Of a stretch of 12,231 bases of DNA, positions 1 to 6,672 are shown piece after piece. The position numbers and the translations under genes were made by a program. This stretch comes from Spirochaetaceae bacterium (GTDB taxonomy: Bacteria > Spirochaetota > Spirochaetia > Treponematales > Breznakiellaceae). Numbering within the stretch: position 1 is the first letter of the stretch; each line of letters opens with the position of its first letter. The notes beneath the pieces were generated by a model that ran no database searches, was not told the DNA's origin, and saw only the letters and a list, made by a program, of their open reading frames with translations. The stretch is from positions 1-12,231 of the forward strand of contig JAIRYB010000045.1 of the NCBI GenBank assembly GCA_031267955.1. Direction: 5' to 3'.

Positions 1-384
1 GGTATTCACGAACCAGAGCGGCGAATTATAATCGACAGGCTGCTTTGCGTAGAGGGTTATAACGCCGCGAAAAAGCACGTCAACATAGAGCAGTATGCCC
101 ACATGGTACACAAGTGTTACGGCCGCCCGGCCCGGCTTTTCGCAGAGGCCGATGGCAATTCCGAAACAGACCGCGATCCACACAAAACCAAGGGCGCCGG
201 AAAAGGTCTGAAGGATGATTCCGGTAAAAAACCAGACAGGCCGGAAGGCCGCCATAAACAACAAAAGCAGCGCCCGCCGCCACCGCGCTTCGGGCCGCAC
301 AAGCCGGTAGAATCCCCCCCAAAAAGCGCCGAACACCGCGACGGCGCGAAAAATTTCCAGCGGGATATTCAATTGATGCTCCAT
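1..384 (-). CDS. Partial multi-pass membrane protein (N-terminal part)
   Basis: An uninterrupted minus-strand reading frame of 128 codons runs from an ATG at 384 off the left edge, so the C-terminus is missing. The protein starts MEHQLNIPLEIFRAVAVFGA and is strongly hydrophobic, with about four likely membrane segments near residues 11-24, 38-60, 62-79 and 88-107, separated by short Arg-rich loops. The frame stays open upstream to a TTG at 420, with a stop just beyond, so a 12-residue longer start is possible. Neither start has a clear SD site. I do not recognise the family. The layout would suit the membrane sensor half of a GHKL-type histidine kinase or a small multi-pass integral protein, but the missing part would decide. 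It is divergent from the secretion cluster and has no visible functional link to it. The overlapping plus-strand frame is Arg/Pro-rich and looks like its shadow. Confidence 0.65.
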   Translation of the reverse strand, partial: MEHQLNIPLEIFRAVAVFGAFWGGFYRLVRPEARWRRALLLLFMAAFRPVWFFTGIILQTFSGALGFVWIAVCFGIAIGLCEKPGRAAVTLVYHVGILLYVDVLFRGVITLYAKQPVDYNSPLWFVNT

Positions 385-682
385 GTCGTCATTGTACTGG
401 AAAAAAGGGCCTGCCCGCAAGCGGACGCATGGAGCTTACCATTTCGGCTGTATATGACATTTATGGTTTTACTACGCCAAAGGCGCATCTGTGGTTACAC
501 TCTCTTTGGGCGAAGGGGATATTTTCAGGCGGCATGGGTAGTAGCCCGCTTTCGCGGGCAATTTCAAGAGTCTGTTACAATTCCCCTTGCATTATCCGCC
601 GAACGGCGTTATTTATTTGATCAATGAATATAACTGTAATGGACATAAGCGCAATGGACACAACCGCAATGGGCATACCGGC
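385..682. other. Divergent intergenic region
   Basis: About 300 bases lie between the left minus-strand gene and the prepilin peptidase gene. They should hold both divergent promoters, but I find no convincing -35/-10 pair on either strand. The one clear structure is a perfect 6-bp hairpin, GCCCGC (544-549) with GCGGGC (554-559) around a TTTC loop. It has no T-tract on either strand, so it is not a normal terminator. Plus-strand frames crossing this region (for example 429-620) show no family resemblance. The right end, 633-682, carries the 15-bp repeat described separately. Confidence 0.5.
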
Positions 683-690
683 ATGAGCAT
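633..690 (+). repeat. 15-bp imperfect tandem repeat, about 3.5 units
   Basis: Units begin at 633, 648, 663 and 678 and share the core GCAATGG.CATA. The fourth unit has lost one base relative to the others, and this places the ATG at 683 in a different frame from the ATGs of the earlier units. The repeat lies directly before, or inside, the start of the prepilin peptidase gene. In the peptidase frame it would encode an Asn/Gly/His-rich stretch (NGHKRNGHNRNGHTG). In another frame it gives a 20-codon ORF from the ATG at 624 that ends in TGA overlapping the ATG at 683. Confidence 0.7.
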
Positions 691-1135
691 ATTCGGCGCG
701 GGCCGGGGCTTTCTCCTGCCGCTTGTTGTTTTTTCGGTTTTCGCCCTTCCGGTGTCCGTAATCGACATAAGGACGCGGCGCATTCCCGACGCGCTTTCCG
801 TTCTCTGCTTTCTTCTTGTACTCGCCTTACGCCTGCGGTACTCGCCGGAAACAGCGCTGTTTTTCCTCGCCGCCGCGCTGTTCGCGTTCGCGCTGTTTTT
901 CTGCGTCGCCCTTGGGACCGGCGGACTCGGCTTTGGGGATGTAAAATTCGCGGCCGTTATCGGCCTGGTGTGCGGTTTTCCGGGGGTACTGGCCGCCCTG
1001 CTGGCCGCCTCTGTCCTTGGGCTTGCCCTTTCGCCGCTGTTCCGCGGGCCGGACGGCGCGAGCCTCCCCATCCCCTTTGCCCCGTTTTTATGCGCCGGGG
1101 CTATCATGGAACAATTGATCTCATCGCTCTTCTAA
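683..1135 (+). CDS. gspO: Prepilin peptidase, catalytic domain only (A24 family)
   Basis: This is an inner-membrane aspartic protease that should cut the leaders of the pseudopilins encoded downstream. From the ATG at 683 the product is 150 residues and nearly all hydrophobic. Both catalytic aspartates of the family are visible: D28 in the IDIRTRRIPD motif, and D86 in GFGDVK, the family's GxGD signature. A late IPFAPFL motif matches the usual (I/V)PFGPFL. Typical PilD/GspO enzymes are about 250-290 residues, with an N-terminal methyltransferase half and a CxxC pair. Those are absent here, so the protein resembles the short CpaA/TadV-type form and may cleave without N-methylating. The frame is open back to an ATG at 587, adding a repeat-encoded Asn/His-rich stretch. 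I prefer 683 because the hydrophobic core starts there, though it lacks a strong SD site. The family call is firm and the start is uncertain. Confidence 0.85.
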   Translation: MSIFGAGRGFLLPLVVFSVFALPVSVIDIRTRRIPDALSVLCFLLVLALRLRYSPETALFFLAAALFAFALFFCVALGTGGLGFGDVKFAAVIGLVCGFPGVLAALLAASVLGLALSPLFRGPDGASLPIPFAPFLCAGAIMEQLISSLF

Positions 1136-1185
1136 AGTTTCTTAAAAATATTTCCTCCCGGTTAAAGCAAAACGGCAAGTGAATC

Positions 1186-1391
1186 CCCTTATTAATATAG
1201 CAAATGATGAAAGGTATGTAATTATTCGGTCTATCGTTTGCCGGTAAATGCCGGGCAGGGGCTTTAGGCTCCCGGCTGAATAGTTCCAAAAGGAATTGCG
1301 TCCGGCTGTTCGCCGGCCCGGACTCCAGATGAAGAACCCAGGAGCAAGCTCCGGGGTATGGACCATCGCTTCCAATCAAGGAGGGAAAATT
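1186..1391 (+). promoter_or_regulatory. AT-rich stretch and structured leader before gspD
   Basis: The gap between the peptidase and gspD has two parts. Bases 1186-1230 are markedly AT-rich in a GC-rich window and are the likeliest promoter area. TAATAT at 1193-1198 could be a -10 box, but no good -35 is correctly spaced. Bases 1250-1357 then hold four consecutive potential RNA hairpins. They are GCCGGG/CCCGGC (1250-1255 with 1271-1276), AGTTCC/GGAATT with an AAAA loop (1282-1297), GTCCGG/CCGGAC (1300-1305 with 1318-1323, with an alternative CCGGC/GCCGG pairing inside), and ACCC.GGAG/CTCC.GGGT with a CAAG loop (1336-1357). The gspD SD follows at 1378. This looks like a structured 5' leader. 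I compared it by eye with common riboswitch cores (c-di-GMP-I and II, glycine, TPP, cobalamin, FMN, SAM, fluoride) and none matched. Confidence 0.45.
1378..1385 (+). promoter_or_regulatory. Strong Shine-Dalgarno site of gspD
   Basis: AAGGAGGG ends six bases before the ATG at 1392. It decides the start of gspD: the frame stays open upstream to about 1296, but that extension would cover the structured leader and would sit in front of a proper signal peptide. Confidence 0.85.
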
Positions 1392-3623
1392 ATGACAAGG
1401 CTGTACAGGCGCTGTTTCCCCCGGTTCCGCGCTTTGTTCCATGGCGGGTTTTGCGTAGCGCTGTTTTTCGTGTACGCCGCGCCAATCTTTGTGTGCGCGA
1501 CGGCAGGGGCGCAGCAGATAAAATCCATGGATTTCAGGAACCAGAATATCACCGATATTCTTATGGTGCTGGCCGAGGCTTCGGGGACTTCCATTCTGCC
1601 CGACGAGACGGTAAGCGGAACCGCTTCTTTTCACTTTAGCGATTCGGACTTCATGGAAGCGCTTGAAGCGTTTTTGCCGGGGTACAAACTCTACCACAGG
1701 CGCGACGGCAATGTTATCCGGGTTTCGCGCATACATTCAGGCTATGACAGGGAACGGAACAGGGTAAGCCTTAAAGCCGAGGATATTGGCATCGAAGCGC
1801 TTATCAAGGCCCTTGCGAAGACCATTAACGTCTCGATCCTCTACGATCCGCTGCCGGATATTTCCCTGAGCGTGGATATTGATAACCTGGAAGTCGGGAA
1901 AGCCCTTGATATCATCATGCTTAAATTAACCGATTTTGTTTTAAGCGAGGATGAGGCGTGGTACTACATTCAAAGGCGGCCTGCCGGAGGCGGGGAAGCG
2001 GACAGCGCGTCCGAACGGGTGCCGCGCATAGTCCGGGAAGGCGATCTCTACTCGGTAAATACGGACCGGGGGCGTTTCCAGGAACTTGTGGCGGAACTAT
2101 TCAAGGCCGGGGAAAAGGAGTATTCGGTACTGACAAAGACCGACAGCGTCCTTGAGAATCTTTACTTCTCCGGCAAGGATTTTGAGGGGATGCTCAGAAT
2201 CATCCTGGAACAGGGAAACGCCGATTATGCGCTTAACAACGGCATCTACTACATTGTAGAACTCCAGCGCCGGGACATACTGAAAAAATTAAAAGAAACG
2301 GTGATAGTTCCGCTGCGCCACATTCCGGCCCAGGAGTTTCCTTCCCTGCTTCCTGCCGAATACGCGGGGAACAATCTGCTTAAAGTCGACAAAAACACCA
2401 ATACGGTTATCCTGACCGGTACTGCCGAGGAAATAGTCCCCATCAGGAATTTTCTTGAAACTGTTGACCGGCCTGCCGAAGGCCTGGAATACCGGCGCTT
2501 TGAGTTGAAATACCTACCCGTAGAAGATTTTCTCTCCATGGCGCCCCAGAAGCTTTTGCCCATAGCGCCCGCCGTGGTGCCCCATTCCAACGCTTTCATT
2601 GTCCAGGGCGCTGCGGAAACTATTGACGCGCTTGCCGGGTATATCGGCACGGTGGACAAAAAGGACGAAGGGTATCCGGTAGAACTTAAGTATATCAAGA
2701 TCGACGAGCTTTTAAAAAATCTGCCCCCTTCGGTAACCAAAGACGATCTAAGCGACTCGGGGTATCCCAACCTGCTTTTTTTCACCGGCCCCAGGGAAAA
2801 ACGGGAACTTTTTATCCGGGAACTGGCGCTGATTGACAAACCCAAACCGCAGATCCGCTATGAGCTTCTGGTTATCGAATACATGAAAAACAACGAGACG
2901 CGCCTTGGCGGCAGCATCGGCGCTTCCAACGCGGAAGAAGGCGCTTCCCCGGGCACTTCGTTCCTGGGGAACCTTTCCAATGTGATGAACCTGAGCTTCG
3001 ACGTGGTCGCGCAGTTCGGCTATCAGTTCGCCCTGAACCTGAGCGCCCAGCTCGGTGAGAATATCGCCCAGGTTTACGCCGATACCACGCTGAACGGGCT
3101 TTCGGGCCAGGAGATTCGTTTTCAGAATACCGACACTTTCCGGTACCAGGAATTCGAGGTAGACGCCGATACGGGTAATTTGAGCCGTACCGGGGTAACC
3201 CGCGAGATCAGCTCCGGCCTTATTGTAGCGCTGAACGGCTGGGTGTCGGGCGACAATATGATCACCATGTCGGTAAACGCGACGGTTTCCAAACAGAACA
3301 ACAACCCCTCAAGCGATTCTACCGCGATCCCTTCCACATCGGAGCGCGTGGTAAATACCCAGATACGCACCCTTTCCGGAAAGCCCGTGGTACTGAGCGG
3401 CCTCATAAAGGAAACTACGGACAAAACGCGCAAGAAAGTTCCCGGTCTGGGCAGCATTCCGCTGTTCAAAAACCTGTTCGGCGAGTCGGCCGACACAAAT
3501 GAAAAAACGGAAATTGTCATCTACATTGTTCCCTATCTGGTTATGGACGGTGAGGAAGACCGGGACATGAACAGGCGGCTTGAACGCTACTACCGGACGC
3601 TTGTCGCGGAGTACGGCAAATGA
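1392..3623 (+). CDS. gspD: T2SS outer-membrane secretin GspD
   Basis: This protein (743 residues) forms the outer-membrane pore through which folded substrates leave. A Sec signal peptide covers about residues 1-40: basic MTRLYRRCFPR, a hydrophobic core, then ATAGA before QQ. The periplasmic part looks modular. Three successive STN/N0-like segments lie at about 44-112, 125-195 and 218-291. Three NolW/N1-like segments follow at about 302-361, 366-424 and 428-487, each of the VPLRHIPAQEFPSLL or VELKYIKIDELLKNL type. The secretin domain spans about 490-720. It carries the signature VPGLGSIPLFKNLFG at 683-697 and the closing strand EIVIYIVPYLV. The C-terminus ends soon after, so there is no long pilotin-binding S-domain. 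Canonical GspD has one N0 and three N1-type modules, so the extra STN-like segments are unusual. The gene overlaps gspE by 4 nt (ATGA). Identification is very secure. Domain boundaries are by eye. Confidence 0.95.
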   Translation: MTRLYRRCFPRFRALFHGGFCVALFFVYAAPIFVCATAGAQQIKSMDFRNQNITDILMVLAEASGTSILPDETVSGTASFHFSDSDFMEALEAFLPGYKLYHRRDGNVIRVSRIHSGYDRERNRVSLKAEDIGIEALIKALAKTINVSILYDPLPDISLSVDIDNLEVGKALDIIMLKLTDFVLSEDEAWYYIQRRPAGGGEADSASERVPRIVREGDLYSVNTDRGRFQELVAELFKAGEKEYSVLTKTDSVLENLYFSGKDFEGMLRIILEQGNADYALNNGIYYIVELQRRDILKKLKETVIVPLRHIPAQEFPSLLPAEYAGNNLLKVDKNTNTVILTGTAEEIVPIRNFLETVDRPAEGLEYRRFELKYLPVEDFLSMAPQKLLPIAPAVVPHSNAFIVQGAAETIDALAGYIGTVDKKDEGYPVELKYIKIDELLKNLPPSVTKDDLSDSGYPNLLFFTGPREKRELFIRELALIDKPKPQIRYELLVIEYMKNNETRLGGSIGASNAEEGASPGTSFLGNLSNVMNLSFDVVAQFGYQFALNLSAQLGENIAQVYADTTLNGLSGQEIRFQNTDTFRYQEFEVDADTGNLSRTGVTREISSGLIVALNGWVSGDNMITMSVNATVSKQNNNPSSDSTAIPSTSERVVNTQIRTLSGKPVVLSGLIKETTDKTRKKVPGLGSIPLFKNLFGESADTNEKTEIVIYIVPYLVMDGEEDRDMNRRLERYYRTLVAEYGK

Positions 3624-5107
3624 ACATACAAAACGGGAATCTGCGCGAATTTGCCCCTGTCCCGGAAGGGCAGGATCAGTATACGCCGGAATTTATCGGG
3701 GCCTGGGACGCGATCAAACTTCGGGAAGACGATAAAAGCGCGACAATAGGCATTACCAAAAAAACGCCGCCGGGAGCGCTTAACAGGCTTTGCAATTTTC
3801 ACCGCAAGGACATTAATTTTATCAGGCTGGAAACCGGGGAACTGTCGGCCTGGCTTAGCGGCAAAATGGGGGAGGCTTCCGCCCGCGACGGGCGGGAAAG
3901 GGGGGAAGCCCGGAATAATTCCCGCCTTTCGCTTGACAAGCTCGCCAACGACGCGCCGGTGATCAATCTGGTCAATTCTGTCTGCATCGGGGGGATACGT
4001 TCCGGGGCTTCGGACATCCACCTGGAATCAGGCCGGGACGCGGCGCTGGTACGCTACCGTATAGACGGGGCCCTGCGTACGATTCGTACTATAGAAGCCG
4101 GCCGTTTTCCGGCTGTCTCTACCCGCGTAAAAGTAATGGCCAACCTCAATATTCTGGAAAGACGAAGGCCCCAGGACGGCCGTATCACCGTCACCATTGA
4201 GGATGATCCGGTTGATCTCCGCGTGTCCGTTGTGCCTACAACGGAAGGCGAATCAATAGTCCTCCGCATTTTGGGAAGGAAAGCCGCAGCCTCGTCCCTT
4301 GGAGAGCTTGGGTTCGGCGATGAACAGACCGTATCGCTGCGCCGCCTCCTCTCCCTTCCCCACGGGCTCATCCTGGTGACCGGACCCACCGGAAGCGGCA
4401 AAACTACTACCCTGAACACAATGCTCTCCGAAATTGTATCGGAAACCGTAAAGATCATCACGATCGAAGACCCGGTGGAATTTACCGTGCCGGGGGTAAA
4501 TCAAATTCAAATAAACGAGCAAATAGGCCTTGGTTTTGACACCCTCCTGAAAAGGGTGCTGCGGCAGGATCCGAACGTCATCCTTATCGGGGAAATCCGT
4601 GATTCGGCCACTGCGGAAATCGCCCTGCGTTCGGCGCTGACCGGCCACCTGGTGCTTTCCACCCTCCACACCAACGACAGCGCCTCGGTCATCCCCAGGC
4701 TTGTCAACATGGGCGTCGAACCCTACCTGATAGCGTCGGTACTCAAGGGGGCGGCGGCACAGCGGCTTGTGCGGAAAATTTGCCCCCGCTGCAAAGAAGC
4801 GTATAAGGCGGATGCGGAAGAAAGGCGGGTTCTTGAACACGCGGGATTCGGTACGGACATGCTTTACCGGGGAAAGGGGTGCGGGCGTTGCGACCACACA
4901 GGTTTTTCGGGCCGCACCCTGATCACGGAACTATTTACGACGGACCCGGCCCTTGAAGAACTTATCATGCGGCGGGAGAACATTAGCGCCCTTACGGCCC
5001 ACCTTAAAGGACACGGTATGCGCACCCTGCCGCGGGACGGGCTGGAGAAAGCGGCGGCGGGAATCACTACCCTTGGCGAAGTGGAACACGAGGTAATCAT
5101 TGATTAA
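3620..5107 (+). CDS. gspE: T2SS assembly ATPase GspE
   Basis: This cytoplasmic hexameric ATPase powers pseudopilus assembly, docked on GspL and GspF. The product is 495 residues, about the usual length. Visible motifs are the N2 core with LANDAPVINLVN near residue 110 and ASDIHLE near 131; Walker A GPTGSGKT at 255-262; the Asp box IEDPVE at 282-287; Walker B LIGEIRD with E325; and the His box TGHLVLSTLHTND just after. Two CxxC pairs (C388/C391 and C421/C424) form the tetracysteine zinc site of GspE/PilB-type ATPases. No catalytic residue appears to be missing. The N-terminal roughly 100 residues, which contact GspL in known systems, are the least recognisable part. The start overlaps the gspD stop as ATGA, with GGAG about eight bases upstream inside gspD, which indicates translational coupling. 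The stop lies two bases before gspF. Confidence 0.96.
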   Translation: MNIQNGNLREFAPVPEGQDQYTPEFIGAWDAIKLREDDKSATIGITKKTPPGALNRLCNFHRKDINFIRLETGELSAWLSGKMGEASARDGRERGEARNNSRLSLDKLANDAPVINLVNSVCIGGIRSGASDIHLESGRDAALVRYRIDGALRTIRTIEAGRFPAVSTRVKVMANLNILERRRPQDGRITVTIEDDPVDLRVSVVPTTEGESIVLRILGRKAAASSLGELGFGDEQTVSLRRLLSLPHGLILVTGPTGSGKTTTLNTMLSEIVSETVKIITIEDPVEFTVPGVNQIQINEQIGLGFDTLLKRVLRQDPNVILIGEIRDSATAEIALRSALTGHLVLSTLHTNDSASVIPRLVNMGVEPYLIASVLKGAAAQRLVRKICPRCKEAYKADAEERRVLEHAGFGTDMLYRGKGCGRCDHTGFSGRTLITELFTTDPALEELIMRRENISALTAHLKGHGMRTLPRDGLEKAAAGITTLGEVEHEVIID

Positions 5108-5109
5108 CG

Positions 5110-6159
5110 ATGAATAAATATAAAAGTAAAACCGCGGTTTTGGAATTTACCGAAATGATGGAAACGCTTCTAGAATCCGGACTTTCCCTGAGAGACGCGC
5201 TGGAACTGCTTTCGGCCGGCGAAGGCGCGGACAGCGGCGCGGCGTTCCTGGCCGGGGGAATCCTTGACCGCGTCCGCAGCGGCGTTTCCTTCGCCCAGGC
5301 GGTGTTTTCCATGAACGAAACTTTTCCCCCTATTTACCGGGGCATGATCCGGGTGGGGTACAAGGCGGGTTCGGTCGAACGCATTTTCCCCAGGCTGGGC
5401 GCGTATCTTAGGGATCGGAAAAAGCTCCGGGAAAAAACCGCCGCAGCCCTGGCCTACCCTTTGCTGGTGCTTTCCATCGCAATCGCGGGGAGCATCGGCC
5501 TTGTTTTCTTCGTGCTCCCCAGAATGGAAGCGATATTCGGCAGCTTCGGCGGCGGCCAGGCTGAAACAATACGCGGAAACATCGCCGCTATGGAAACGGC
5601 AATGATCTTCTTCGCGGGCCTTGTTTTATTCGCGGCTGCCTCGGCAATCGCCGTGAAAAAACTGAACGGATTTTTTCCGGGAATATGCCGGTATTTTGAT
5701 CGTATTATCTTACGCCTTCCCCTAACCGGCGGGTTTTTTTCAGCGTGGGAAAGCCTTAATTTCAGTTTTGCCATGGAAGTCCTTACCTCCGGCGGCGTTT
5801 CCGTCGAAGCGGCGCTTGGAGAGGCCGGGGCGGTGGTTTCCAATTCCGCCTACCGGGAAGCGCTGCGGGAAGTACAGGAAGAGGTACTCAACGGCGTAAA
5901 CCTCTCCCAGGCGTTCCGGGGGAAAAAGCTGTTCCCTTCCCGCCTTGGCCGCTGGATAGCCATTGGGGAAAGTTCCGGGCAGACGGAAAGTATATTCTCC
6001 CAGGTACGTTCTTATTTCCAGGAAGAAATTGACCGGCGCATGAACCGCTTCCTGCTGCTCATCGAACCGGCGTTAATCGCCCTTATCGGCGCGGTCATCC
6101 TGTTCTTTGTAGTCGCGGTTGTACTTCCCCTGTTTTCGGCTTACGGAAATATACTGTAG
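5110..6159 (+). CDS. gspF: T2SS inner-membrane platform protein GspF
   Basis: This polytopic inner-membrane protein is the rotor or platform between GspE and the growing pseudopilus. The product is 349 residues, slightly short of the usual 400 or so, mainly because the N-terminal lead-in is brief. Two homologous T2SSF domains are visible. The first (about 8-135) begins EFTEMMETLLESGLSLRDAL. The second (about 213-335) contains the AIGESSGQTESIF motif that matches the family's GE.SG signature. The equivalent first-domain motif has drifted to VGYKAGSVERIF. Membrane segments fall near 115-137, 163-182 and 316-340. The gene starts two bases after the gspE stop with no evident SD, so it is probably translated by coupling. 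About 33 bases separate it from the preferred gspG start, the loosest junction in the operon, and I see no promoter in that gap. Confidence 0.94.
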   Translation: MNKYKSKTAVLEFTEMMETLLESGLSLRDALELLSAGEGADSGAAFLAGGILDRVRSGVSFAQAVFSMNETFPPIYRGMIRVGYKAGSVERIFPRLGAYLRDRKKLREKTAAALAYPLLVLSIAIAGSIGLVFFVLPRMEAIFGSFGGGQAETIRGNIAAMETAMIFFAGLVLFAAASAIAVKKLNGFFPGICRYFDRIILRLPLTGGFFSAWESLNFSFAMEVLTSGGVSVEAALGEAGAVVSNSAYREALREVQEEVLNGVNLSQAFRGKKLFPSRLGRWIAIGESSGQTESIFSQVRSYFQEEIDRRMNRFLLLIEPALIALIGAVILFFVVAVVLPLFSAYGNIL

Positions 6160-6182
6160 GCGGATAACATTATTACTATTAT

Positions 6183-6187
6183 GGAGG
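6183..6187 (+). promoter_or_regulatory. Shine-Dalgarno site fixing the gspG start
   Basis: GGAGG lies five bases before the ATG at 6193. An upstream in-frame ATG at 6181 immediately abuts this SD and has no SD of its own, so 6193 is the better start. Confidence 0.8.
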
Positions 6188-6192
6188 AAACG

Positions 6193-6672
6193 ATGAAAAA
6201 AGGAAGAAACACCTTTTGGGTTTTTTTGAAACACCGGCAGGGTTTTTTGGAATACCATGATCCCGAAGGCGGCTGGACTTTTATTGAAACCCTGATTGTC
6301 ATCGGCATAGTGCTGGTACTGACTTCTTCTGTAGGTTTCATGGCGGCAAAGTATCTGGACCGGGCCAGGGTCGTCACCGCCAGAAGCCAGATAGAGACCT
6401 TTGGTATTTCCTTGGACGCGTATTTTCTGGACTGCGGGGAATACCCTGCGGAAACGGAAGGGCTTGCGGCCCTTTGGGAAAAACCGCCGTCCGCCGGGGA
6501 ATTCTGGAACGGCCCGTATCTGGGCAAGCCCGTTCCCAAAGACCCCTGGGGAAATGATTACGAATACAGGCAGCCGGGCCCCGGCAGCACCCAATACGGC
6601 ATCAGGTCTTTCGGCGGGGACGGCCTGGAAGGAGGAGGAGGCAATGACGCGGATATCAGTTCATGGGAATGA
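6193..6672 (+). CDS. gspG: Major pseudopilin GspG
   Basis: This is the main subunit of the periplasmic pseudopilus. The product is 159 residues. A class III leader ends PEGG, and cleavage after G27 would leave mature W-T-F-I-E with Glu at +5 (E32), followed by the hydrophobic helix TLIVIGIVLVLTSSVGFM. The C-terminal half carries GspG hallmarks: EYPAETEGL, the DPWGNDYEYRQPG signature at 117-129, and an Asp/Gly-rich calcium loop with D143, D152 and D154 ending DISSWE. The leader is long at 27 residues (usually under 10) and contains its own hydrophobic patch TFWVFL. Position +1 is Trp rather than the usual Phe or Met. The last 29 nt overlap the next gene, whose SD is embedded in the Gly codons of this one. 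Identification is very secure. The start is chosen from the SD at 6183. Confidence 0.95.
   Translation: MKKGRNTFWVFLKHRQGFLEYHDPEGGWTFIETLIVIGIVLVLTSSVGFMAAKYLDRARVVTARSQIETFGISLDAYFLDCGEYPAETEGLAALWEKPPSAGEFWNGPYLGKPVPKDPWGNDYEYRQPGPGSTQYGIRSFGGDGLEGGGGNDADISSWE
6629..6641 (+). promoter_or_regulatory. SD tract embedded in gspG Gly codons
   Basis: AAGGAGGAGGAGG sits just upstream of the ATG at 6644. It also encodes the conserved Glu-Gly-Gly-Gly run of the GspG calcium loop. It strongly supports translation of the short pseudopilin starting inside gspG. Confidence 0.75.

Noticed and set aside
544..559. GC-rich hairpin as a terminator
   Set aside because: There is no T-tract on either strand and no gene ends nearby.
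103..627. Long plus-strand frame in the left region
   Set aside because: It is Arg/Pro/Lys-rich with no family resemblance. Over most of its length it is antisense to the hydrophobic minus-strand frame, which looks like the real gene.
1250..1357. Known riboswitch in the gspD leader
   Set aside because: No conserved core of the c-di-GMP, glycine, TPP, cobalamin, FMN, SAM or fluoride classes could be matched by eye. It is kept only as an unassigned structured leader.
1296..1391. N-terminal extension of gspD to an upstream start
   Set aside because: The strong SD at 1378 and a proper signal peptide both point to the ATG at 1392, and the extension overlaps the hairpin-rich leader.
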